DNA from: an uncultured Collinsella sp.
GTDB taxonomy: Bacteria; Actinomycetota; Coriobacteriia; Coriobacteriales; Coriobacteriaceae
Assembly: GCA_900552875.1 (NCBI GenBank)
Contig: USCS01000121.1
Span: 1 to 5,284, forward strand
DNA length: 5,284 nucleotides
Reading direction: 5' to 3'
Every line of letters starts with the position of its first letter. Within the stretch, counting starts at the first letter, position 1. Positions 1 to 5,284 of this stretch are shown here, in pieces. A program made the translations under genes and the position numbers. A model generated the notes under the pieces. The model saw only the letters and a program-made list of their open reading frames with translations. It had not been told where the DNA came from and searched no databases.

Positions 1-223
1 CGTTGAGGAAGCCCGGCAGCTTGCCGTTGCGGGCGGCGTCCATAAAGTCCGAAGCCAGCGACTCCTCAAGGATCTCGGAGCAGGCGGCGACGCACTCGTC
101 GCAGATAAAGATATTGGTCGGGCCCTTAACAAGGCGACGAACCTGCCCCTGCTCTTTTCCGCAGAAGGAGCAGCGGATAGGGTTGCCGTTCTCGTCGAAG
201 TTGTCCTGCATGTTACCGGCCAT
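1..223 (-). CDS. clpX: ClpX, ATP-dependent unfoldase subunit of ClpXP, N-terminal fragment
   Basis: ClpX is the AAA+ unfoldase that recognises substrates, unfolds them and threads them into ClpP in the cytoplasm. Only the first 74 codons are here; the gene continues past the window's left edge, so the AAA+ domain is not visible. The visible part is the zinc-binding domain. It has CSFCGK at residues 18-23, then VRRLVKGP at 28-35, then FICDEC at 39-44. This gives a C-x2-C-x19-C-x2-C zinc site (C18, C21, C41, C44), which is diagnostic of ClpX and absent from ClpA/ClpC. The ATG at 223-221 lies one base after the clpP stop. An AAGGA site inside the last clpP codons (236-232) sits 8 bases upstream, which supports this start; an ATG at codon 5 (211-209) is the alternative. 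The spacing implies co-transcription and translational coupling with clpP. Confidence 0.95.
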   Translation of the reverse strand, partial: MAGNMQDNFDENGNPIRCSFCGKEQGQVRRLVKGPTNIFICDECVAACSEILEESLASDFMDAARNGKLPGFLN

Positions 224-224
224 C

Positions 225-845
225 CTAGGCGTCCTTAGCGGCGAGGTCGCGCGAGGTGACGATGCGGTCGATCAGGCCGTAGTCGAGGGCCTCGGCAGCG
301 GTCAGGTAATTGTCGCGCTCGGTATCGGCCTGGACCTTCTCGATGGGCTGGCCCGAGGCATCGGACAGGATCTGATTGAGCTCGCGACGGGTCTTCTTAA
401 TCTCCTCGGCCACGATCTCGATCTCGGTCTGCTGACCCTGGGCACCGCCGCTGGGCTGGTGAATCATGACCTTGGAGTGCGGCAGGCAGAAGCGCTTGCC
501 CTTGGCGCCGGCCGAAAGCAGCACGGCGGCCATGGACGCGGCCATACCGACGCAGATGGTGGAGACCTGTGGCTTAATGAAGTTCATGGTGTCCAGAATA
601 GCCAGGCCGGAGTAGACCTCGCCACCGGGCGAATTGATGTAGAGCGAGATATCCTTCTCGGCATCCTGGCTCTCAAGATGCAGCAGCTGGGCAACGACCA
701 GGTTGGCACTGACGGAGTTGATCTCCTCGCCCAAAAAGATGATGCGGTCGTTGAGCAGGCGCGAATAGATATCGTAGCTGCGCTCGCCGCGCGGCGTCTG
801 CTCGATAACGTATGGCACGAGGGCGGAATCGAACTTAGCGATCAT
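225..845 (-). CDS. clpP: ClpP, ATP-dependent Clp protease proteolytic subunit
   Basis: ClpP is the serine peptidase whose two heptameric rings form the degradation chamber used by ClpX and related unfoldases. From the ATG at 845 the protein has 206 residues, close to the usual 190-210. The catalytic triad is complete: Ser104 in GMAASMA, His129 in MIHQPSGG and Asp178 in [18 protein letters not shown] forms the oxyanion-hole region. [10 protein letters not shown] begins at residue 8, which suggests a 7-residue propeptide. After its removal the triad numbers 97/122/171, exactly as in mature E. coli ClpP. The frame extends upstream to a TTG at 875, with further ATGs at 857 and 851. I prefer 845 because a GGAG lies 6 bases before it; 851 is a close second. 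The gene sits between tig and clpX. Its leader holds a perfect inverted repeat, and I see no convincing promoter of its own. Confidence 0.96.
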   Translation of the reverse strand: MIAKFDSALVPYVIEQTPRGERSYDIYSRLLNDRIIFLGEEINSVSANLVVAQLLHLESQDAEKDISLYINSPGGEVYSGLAILDTMNFIKPQVSTICVGMAASMAAVLLSAGAKGKRFCLPHSKVMIHQPSGGAQGQQTEIEIVAEEIKKTRRELNQILSDASGQPIEKVQADTERDNYLTAAEALDYGLIDRIVTSRDLAAKDA

Positions 846-891
846 ACGCATCTCCATTTCTCTCTTGCGGACCAAATTGGTTCTAGATAAA

Positions 892-932
892 CGTACGGTG
901 CCCGCATGCTATGCATTGGCTGGCACCGTACG
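892..932 (-). promoter_or_regulatory. Perfect 11-bp inverted repeat (hairpin) in the tig-clpP spacer / clpP leader
   Basis: The arms CGTACGGTGCC (892-902) and GGCACCGTACG (922-932) are perfect reverse complements separated by 19 bases. The loop contains a small inner hairpin, GCAT-gct-ATGC at 904-914. In the minus-strand transcript the stem lies 77 bases after the tig stop codon and 46 bases before the preferred clpP ATG, and is followed by TTTATCT. It could be a leaky terminator or attenuator between tig and clpP, a processing or stability stem, or a DNA operator, since the arm centres are 30 bp apart, near three helical turns. It does not match the CIRCE element. The structure is seen directly; its role is inference. 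Confidence 0.6.
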
Positions 933-1008
933 AAGCAACCGGATAACCGGTGTATAACTTTACCCCATCACGGGCGCACGCACGCGCTCGCAGGCAAGGT
1001 GGCGAGAA

Positions 1009-2307
1009 TTACTCGGCGTCCTTGGCGGTCTCGTCGACCTCGGTCACCTTGGCGTTCTCGACCAGGTGGTCGACGGCCTTGGAACGACGGATGGACTCGC
1101 GGACGGCAGGCATGCGGCCATCGGCGATGAACTCGGCCTTGGAAGCCTCGACGTCCTTGACACCGGCCTTCTCGAACTCGGCGTTGATGTCGTCCTCGGT
1201 GACCTCGATCTTGAGCTCACGGGCGAGGGCGTCCAGAGCCAGGGACTCACGGGCAACGTCGTTGGCCTGCTTGTGCAGGTCGCCGATGAACTGCTCCATG
1301 GTCAGGCCGGAAGCGGGCAGCCAGGTGTCGAGGGTCATGCCGCGGGCAGCGAGGTTGGACAGGAAGTTCTGGCCAAGCTCCTCAAAGACGGACTGCTCGT
1401 AGTCGGCATCCATCTCGTCGAGCTGCAGACGCTCGGCGAGAGCGGAGACGCAACGGTTCTCCTTCTCGGCCGGGAGGCGGGAAGCCTTGTCCTGCTCGAT
1501 CTCGATCTTGATGGCGTCGCGCATGGCGTCGATGCTGTCGAAGCCAAAGTCGGACTTGACGAGCTCGTCGGTGAGCTCGGGGGTGTTGCGGACCTTGATG
1601 CCCTTGACGGTGACCTCGACAGTGTGGGTCTCGGCCTCCTCGCCCTCCTCGACCTCGTCGGTCCAGGTGACGGTCTTGACGTCGTCAACGTTAGCGCCGA
1701 TCAGGGCCTCGTTGAACTCCTTGGGGTTGCTGTCGCTACCGGCGATGAGCATGCGGCCCTCGGCGGCAAAGTTGTCGGCGTTCTCGACGGCCTTGAGGTC
1801 GACGGTGACGTAGTCCTCGGCCTCGACGGCACGACCCTCGACGTCCTCGAAGGTAGCACGGTAGTTGAGGAGCATCTCGACCTGGTTGTTGATCTCGGAC
1901 TCGGTGACCTCCGCGGGAGGCATCTCGATCTCGACGGCGTCGAAGGAGGAGAGCTCGGCGGCAGGACGCAGGGAGAACTCGACGGTGTAGGTGTAGTCCT
2001 CGTGATCCTTGGCGAGGTCGAGCTCCTTGTAGTCACCGTTCTTGGTGGGGACGATGTCCAGCTCGTTGAGGACGGCGGGCTCGTTGGCGGCGATCAGGTC
2101 GTTGGTGGCCTGAGCGAGGGTAGCCTCGGCGCCAAGTGCGGAGTCGATGACCGGACGGGGAGCCTTGCCAGCGCGGAAGCCCGGGAAGCGGTACTTCTTG
2201 GCGGTGTCCTTGTAGGCCTTCTTGATCGCGGCGTCGACGTCGGCGGCCGGGATGGTGACCGTAGCGGTGAGCTTGGCGTCCTTGACGTCAGAAGCGGTGA
2301 TGTTCAA
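1009..2307 (-). CDS. tig: Trigger factor, ribosome-associated chaperone
   Basis: Trigger factor binds the ribosome beside the exit tunnel and shields nascent chains. The protein has 432 residues, the usual length for the family. Residues 1-130 are the ribosome-binding domain with the signature GFRAGKAP at 43-50. Residues 161-239 occupy the position of the FKBP-type prolyl isomerase domain but are divergent and very acidic. Residues 240-432 are the helical C-terminal chaperone arms, ending in an acidic tail. The start is a TTG at 2307-2305, six bases after a perfect AGGAGG (2319-2314). It places the GFR loop at residues 43-45, the same as in E. coli. The GTG one codon upstream is too near the ribosome site. 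The ATG at 2322 would make AGGAGG part of the coding sequence, and the open frame to 2364 looks unrelated to the family. clpP-clpX follow downstream in the conserved order. Confidence 0.95.
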   Translation of the reverse strand: MNITASDVKDAKLTATVTIPAADVDAAIKKAYKDTAKKYRFPGFRAGKAPRPVIDSALGAEATLAQATNDLIAANEPAVLNELDIVPTKNGDYKELDLAKDHEDYTYTVEFSLRPAAELSSFDAVEIEMPPAEVTESEINNQVEMLLNYRATFEDVEGRAVEAEDYVTVDLKAVENADNFAAEGRMLIAGSDSNPKEFNEALIGANVDDVKTVTWTDEVEEGEEAETHTVEVTVKGIKVRNTPELTDELVKSDFGFDSIDAMRDAIKIEIEQDKASRLPAEKENRCVSALAERLQLDEMDADYEQSVFEELGQNFLSNLAARGMTLDTWLPASGLTMEQFIGDLHKQANDVARESLALDALARELKIEVTEDDINAEFEKAGVKDVEASKAEFIADGRMPAVRESIRRSKAVDHLVENAKVTEVDETAKDAE

Positions 2308-2313
2308 CACGTT

Positions 2314-2319
2314 CCTCCT
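2314..2319 (-). promoter_or_regulatory. Ribosome binding site deciding the tig start
   Basis: A perfect AGGAGG on the minus strand lies 6 bases before TTG (2307) and only 3 bases before GTG (2310). An in-frame ATG at 2322-2320 immediately precedes it and would encode Met-Arg-Arg from the site itself. The site therefore favours a non-ATG start for trigger factor, with TTG best by spacing. Confidence 0.75.
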
Positions 2320-2331
2320 CATACTGCCCAG

Positions 2332-2361
2332 CTTATCTGAGGTGCTGGTACCTTTATGCAA
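2332..2361 (-). promoter_or_regulatory. Possible sigma-70-type promoter for tig
   Basis: On the minus strand TTGCAT (2361-2356) and GATAAG (2337-2332) are 18 bases apart, resembling -35 and -10 boxes. Reading the -10 as AGATAA gives 17. Transcription would begin near 2325, leaving a leader of about 18 bases that includes the AGGAGG site. Both boxes deviate from consensus, so this is tentative. If real, tig does not depend only on read-through from the tRNA gene. Confidence 0.35.
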
Positions 2362-2370
2362 CAAAGTGTC

Positions 2371-2390
2371 GCGACGGCCGGGGCCGACGC
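2371..2390 (-). terminator. GC-rich imperfect hairpin between tRNA-Leu and tig
   Basis: The 20-base minus-strand segment folds as three pairs (GCG/CGC), one T-T mismatch, four pairs (CGGC/GCCG) and a four-base loop; 18 of 20 bases are G or C. It begins 8 bases after the tRNA CCA end. Downstream is GACACTTTGTT, not a clean T run, so it is at best a weak intrinsic terminator. It could instead be a stem guiding tRNA 3' processing. Its place between the tRNA and the putative tig promoter fits a partial transcription boundary. Confidence 0.35.
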
Positions 2391-2398
2391 AGGTGCGA

Positions 2399-2482
2399 TG
2401 GTGCGGGCGAAAGGACTCGAACCTTCACGGGAATCCCACCAGAACCTAAATCTGGCGCGTCTACCAATTCCGCCACGCCCGC
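2399..2482 (-). tRNA. tRNA-Leu (anticodon UAG, CCA encoded)
   Basis: This is a complete class II tRNA. The acceptor stem GCGGGCG (2482-2476) pairs perfectly with CGCCCGC (2409-2403), followed by discriminator A (2402) and an encoded CCA (2401-2399). The D arm contains the usual GG of the D loop (AATTGGTAGA). The anticodon stem CCAGA/TCTGG closes the loop TTTAGGT, whose centre TAG reads leucine CUN codons, chiefly CUA. A variable arm with the stem GGG-ATT-CCC is typical of tRNA-Leu. The T loop is TTCGAGT. The length is 84 bases with CCA. It lies 91 bases before tig on the same strand, with its own likely promoter upstream. Confidence 0.97.
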
Positions 2483-2501
2483 ATGAGCGCACAGACTAGG
2501 A

Positions 2502-2510
2502 ATGATAGCA
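2502..2510 (-). promoter_or_regulatory. Extended -10 promoter element upstream of tRNA-Leu
   Basis: The minus strand reads TGCTATCAT, a TGn extension plus a near-consensus -10 hexamer (2507-2502). Transcription would start near 2495, about 13 bases before the mature tRNA 5' end, a normal distance. The hexamer at -35 spacing (GTGCGC, 2530-2525) is poor, which is tolerable for an extended -10 promoter. It lies downstream of the hydroxylase terminator, so it would start a new transcription unit. Confidence 0.45.
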
Positions 2511-2572
2511 GATACGAACGGCAAGCGCACGCACACCTTTTACAGGCTCACGACCTCACCACGAGTGCGAAA

Positions 2573-2593
2573 GGCGGGGCGAGTTGCCCCGCC
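2573..2593 (-). terminator. Intrinsic terminator after the molybdenum hydroxylase gene
   Basis: In the minus-strand transcript GGCGGGGC (2593-2586) and GCCCCGCC (2580-2573) form a perfect 8-bp GC stem with loop AACTC, followed by TTTCGC. It lies 29 bases after the hydroxylase stop codon. The left arm sequence occurs twice in overlapping register (2598-2591 and 2593-2586), so a larger-loop alternative fold exists. The T tract is short (three), but stem strength and position support termination. Confidence 0.65.
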
Positions 2594-2622
2594 CCGCCAA
2601 TTACGACTTGCTCGCTGACCCA

Positions 2623-5284
2623 CTACTCCCCTAGCAGGGCCTTCTCGGGCGTAATCGGCAGCGAGCGCACCTGGTGGCCGGTGGCGTGTGCCACGGCCGA
2701 TGCCACGGCGGCGAGCGGCGTGTTGATGACGACCTCGCCGATCGACTTGGCGCCAAACGGGCCCGTCGGCTCGTAGCTCGGCTCAAAGGCCACGCGAATG
2801 CTGCCGATATCCAGGCGCGTGGGTAGCTTGTAGCTCATAAAGTTGCCGGTGCGCAGGCGACCGCGGTCGTCGTGCTCGACGATCTCGTAGAGCGCATGGC
2901 CTATACCCTGGGCAATGCCGCCCTCGGCCTGGACGCGCGCGAGCGCCTCGTTAATAACGGTGCCGCAGTCCACAGCCGCCGCGTAGTCCACCACGGTCAC
3001 CTTGCCGGTGGCCTTATCGACCTCGACCTCGGCAATGCCGGCCATAAACGGCGGAGGCGAAACGGGCAGGCAGGCAGAGGCATGCGAGGTGAGCGCGTCA
3101 CCGCCCGCGATGTTCTTGACGCACAGGTTGGCAAAGTCGCGCAGCGTGAGGTAGCGGTTCTGCTCGCGCGCGGCACGCTCGTCGGACAGGCGCACATACT
3201 GACCATCAAAGACCACATCGGCGGCGTCCACGTCCCACATCTGGGCGGCCTTGGCGCAGATCTTCTCGCGCAGCTCGGTCGCGGCGTTCTTGGCCGCCAG
3301 GCCCGTCACGTACGTGCCCGAGCTCGCGTACGAGCCGGCGTCGAACGGCGACACGTCGGTGTCCACGCCGCGAACCACGATCAGCGAGCTTTCAACGCCC
3401 AGCTCCTCGGCGGCAATCTGCGCCAGGATCGTGTCGACACCCATGCCGTTATCGGTGGCGCCGGTGCCGATGGTAATGAAGCCGTCCTCTTCCAGGCGCA
3501 TGTCGATGCCGGCGATATCCACGTTGGAGATGCCCGAGCCCTGCATGGTGAGCGCGCAGCCCAGAGCACGCACGCGGTCGCCCAGGTCGACGGCAAGCGG
3601 CTTGTCGCGCCAGCCGATCATGTCCATCGCGCGCAGCAGGCAGCGGTCGAGCGCGCAGGCGTTGAGCTTCTCGTTGTAGTACTGCGGCATGATCTCGCCC
3701 TCGCGCACGATGTTCTTAAGGCGCAGGTCGGCGGGATCCATGTGCAGCATGTCGGCGAGCTCGTTGACGGCGCTCTCGACGGCAAACTGGCCCTGGGTGG
3801 CACCGTAGCCGCGATACGCGCCGCCGCGGTTGGTATTGGTGTAGACGGCGTCCCAGCTAAAGCGGCTCGCCTTCACATGGTTGTAGATGGGCAGGCTCTT
3901 GTGGCCCGAAAGGCCAATCGTCGTGGTAGCGTGCTCACCGTACGCGCCGGCGTTGGACAGCGTGTGCAGATCGATGGCCGTGATGGTGCCGTCGTTCATG
4001 GCGCCCAGCTTAACGGTCATCTGCATCTGGTGGCGCGAGTTGCCCGCGGTAATGGTCTCCTCACGGGTGTAGCAGCAGTAGCTCGGACGGCCGGTCTGCT
4101 GCGTCACAAACGCCACGAAGATCTCGCAGCAGCCCGTCTGCTTGGAGCCAAAGCCGCCGCCGATGCGCGGCTTAATGACCTGCACCTGCGACTGCGGGAT
4201 ATCGAGCGACTGCGCGACCATGCGACGCACGTGGAAGGGCACCTGCGTGGAGGTGGTCACCGAGATACGCCCGAACGCGTCAGTTGTCGCAAAGGCGCGG
4301 AAGGTTTCCATGGGCGCGGTCTGCGTGGCCTGGCTGGTATAGGTACGGGTGAAGACGATGTCGCTCTGGGCGAAGGCCTCGTCCAAGTCGCCAAAATCGC
4401 TGGTACCGCTGCACACCAGGTTGCGCGAGACATCCCCGCCCTGCGGGAACATAAAGGTCACGTCGCCCTCGGGATGGACCACGATGTCATTATCGAGTGC
4501 CTGGGTAAAGTCGAGCAACGGCTCGAGCACCTCGTAGTCGACCTTGATGAGCTTGAGCGCCTTGTCGGCAGCCTCCTCGGTCTCGGCGGCGACGATCGCC
4601 ACCTCCTCGTTTTGGTAACGGACGAGATTCTCGAGAATCAGGCGGTCGTAGGGACTCGGCTGCGGATAGCTCTGGCCGGCGATGGTAAAGCGGCGCTTGG
4701 GCACGTCCTCGTAGGTATAGACGCCCACGACGCCGGGTACCTTCAGGGCGCGCGACGTATCGATGGAGCGAATCTTGGCGCGCGCATACGGGCTGCGCTT
4801 GAGCTTAACGATCAGGGCGCCGGCGGGCACCATGTCGCCCGTGTAGACGGGACGACCCTCGAGCAGCGCCTTCGAGTCCTTCTTGGGCTGCTTGTGGGTG
4901 ATCTGCTTGTAGGAGACGCCGTCGCAGCTGGTGTCGTTGACGGGCAGCTCGGGCATCTCGAAGCCTACCTGCACGCCGGACTCGTTGAGGAAGCGGACGA
5001 TGGCGCGCAGCTGGCTCTCGTAGCCGCTGCAGCGGCAGAGGTTGCCGGCCAGCTGGCGCGACAGCTCCTCGCGCGTGGCAACGAGGCTTGGGTCCTCCTT
5101 GGCGGCGCGGGCAAGCGCCAGTACGTTCATGATGAGGCCGGGGGCGCAAAAACCGCACTGCTCGGCGCCTTCAGCAGCCATCGCACGGGCAAGCGCCTCG
5201 GACTCAGCCTTAAGGCCCTCGAGCGTGGTGATGGTATGGCCCTCAACACGGGCGGCGGGAACCGAGCAGCTCAGCACCGGATCG
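2623..5284 (-). CDS. Molybdenum hydroxylase (xanthine dehydrogenase/aldehyde oxidoreductase family), fused Fe-S and Mo subunits, 5'-truncated
   Basis: This cytoplasmic-type enzyme would hydroxylate a purine, N-heterocycle or aldehyde at a molybdopterin centre and pass electrons through [2Fe-2S] clusters. The gene runs off the right edge. Residues are numbered from the GTG at 5277, which is an internal Val. C4 is probably the last ligand of the missing N-terminal ferredoxin domain. CGFC (41-44) and CRC (81-83) ligate the second cluster. An alpha/beta hammerhead domain spans about 137-255, then the molybdopterin domain. Key motifs are GGGFGSKQ (373-380), GAYRGYG (486-492), GTGATDNGMG (604-613) and TGPFGAKSIGE (838-848). 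E848 matches the catalytic glutamate. No FAD domain is visible, so a separate flavin subunit may exist. The one-chain Fe-S/Mo layout resembles D. gigas aldehyde oxidoreductase and putative selenium-dependent xanthine dehydrogenases of anaerobes. The substrate cannot be assigned. A terminator follows the stop. Confidence 0.9.
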   Translation of the reverse strand, partial: DPVLSCSVPAARVEGHTITTLEGLKAESEALARAMAAEGAEQCGFCAPGLIMNVLALARAAKEDPSLVATREELSRQLAGNLCRCSGYESQLRAIVRFLNESGVQVGFEMPELPVNDTSCDGVSYKQITHKQPKKDSKALLEGRPVYTGDMVPAGALIVKLKRSPYARAKIRSIDTSRALKVPGVVGVYTYEDVPKRRFTIAGQSYPQPSPYDRLILENLVRYQNEEVAIVAAETEEAADKALKLIKVDYEVLEPLLDFTQALDNDIVVHPEGDVTFMFPQGGDVSRNLVCSGTSDFGDLDEAFAQSDIVFTRTYTSQATQTAPMETFRAFATTDAFGRISVTTSTQVPFHVRRMVAQSLDIPQSQVQVIKPRIGGGFGSKQTGCCEIFVAFVTQQTGRPSYCCYTREETITAGNSRHQMQMTVKLGAMNDGTITAIDLHTLSNAGAYGEHATTTIGLSGHKSLPIYNHVKASRFSWDAVYTNTNRGGAYRGYGATQGQFAVESAVNELADMLHMDPADLRLKNIVREGEIMPQYYNEKLNACALDRCLLRAMDMIGWRDKPLAVDLGDRVRALGCALTMQGSGISNVDIAGIDMRLEEDGFITIGTGATDNGMGVDTILAQIAAEELGVESSLIVVRGVDTDVSPFDAGSYASSGTYVTGLAAKNAATELREKICAKAAQMWDVDAADVVFDGQYVRLSDERAAREQNRYLTLRDFANLCVKNIAGGDALTSHASACLPVSPPPFMAGIAEVEVDKATGKVTVVDYAAAVDCGTVINEALARVQAEGGIAQGIGHALYEIVEHDDRGRLRTGNFMSYKLPTRLDIGSIRVAFEPSYEPTGPFGAKSIGEVVINTPLAAVASAVAHATGHQVRSLPITPEKALLGE

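Noticed and set aside
3..890. Plus-strand 295-codon open frame opposite clpX and clpP
   Set aside because: It lies fully antisense to clpP and the start of clpX, and its low-complexity Leu/Gly/Asp content is what GC-rich coding produces on the opposite strand. No ribosome site or domain is visible.
943..966. AT-rich patch (TAAAGTTATACA on the minus strand) as a clpP promoter
   Set aside because: A -10-like hexamer is present, but no acceptable -35 is found at 16-18 bases, so I did not list it as a promoter.
987..1006. CTCGC-N10-GCGAG inverted repeat just after the tig stop
   Set aside because: Only five base pairs with a ten-base loop and no T tract; expected by chance in GC-rich DNA.
1066..2340. 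Plus-strand 424-codon open frame opposite tig
   Set aside because: It is a repetitive Val/Leu/Gly/Asp composition created by the GAG/GTC/GAC-rich codons of tig in mirror frame. It has no recognisable domain.
2342..2352. Shared GGTnCCAGC string upstream of both tig and clpP as a common operator
   Set aside because: Only 8 of 9 bases match, at different distances and contexts; too short to support a regulon from two copies.
3251..3679. Plus-strand 142-codon open frame opposite the hydroxylase
   Set aside because: Antisense shadow within a well-supported gene, Ser/Pro/Ala-rich, with no domain or ribosome site.
5275..5277. GTG at 5277 as the true start of the molybdenum hydroxylase
   Set aside because: The frame stays open to the window edge with Asp-Pro before it, and the family has a ferredoxin-type domain upstream of this point, so the gene is treated as truncated by the window.

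Overview
The window is GC-rich and every supported gene lies on the minus strand. In transcription order, from high to low coordinates, they are: a molybdenum hydroxylase of the xanthine dehydrogenase/aldehyde oxidoreductase family (5' end outside the window), tRNA-Leu(UAG), trigger factor (tig), clpP, and the first 74 codons of clpX. The high GC, the GAG/GTC/GAC-rich codon use of tig and the protein character suggest a gut-type actinobacterium of class Coriobacteriia, possibly Collinsella or a relative. That placement is inference from sequence character, not a database match.

Region by region: 2623-5284 encodes the molybdenum hydroxylase, followed by a strong GC hairpin terminator (2573-2593). 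At 2483-2572 there is an extended -10 promoter placed correctly for the tRNA gene. The tRNA occupies 2399-2482 with an encoded CCA end. The 91 bases between tRNA and tig hold a GC-rich imperfect hairpin (2371-2390), a possible tig promoter and a perfect AGGAGG site. tig runs from 2307 to 1009. The 163 bases between tig and clpP hold a perfect 11-bp inverted repeat with a 19-base loop (892-932). clpP (845-225) and clpX (from 223) are separated by one base and are probably translationally coupled.

How the genes work together: tig-clpP-clpX is a widely conserved protein-quality-control cluster. Trigger factor receives nascent chains at the ribosome exit tunnel. ClpX unfolds tagged or damaged proteins and feeds them into the ClpP protease chamber. 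The molybdenum hydroxylase is a separate transcription unit, judged from its terminator, and is metabolically unrelated.

I found no mobile element, CRISPR array or clearly new system. The items most worth a second look are the hairpin in the clpP leader, the divergent FKBP-like domain of trigger factor, and the fused iron-sulfur/molybdenum architecture with unknown substrate.
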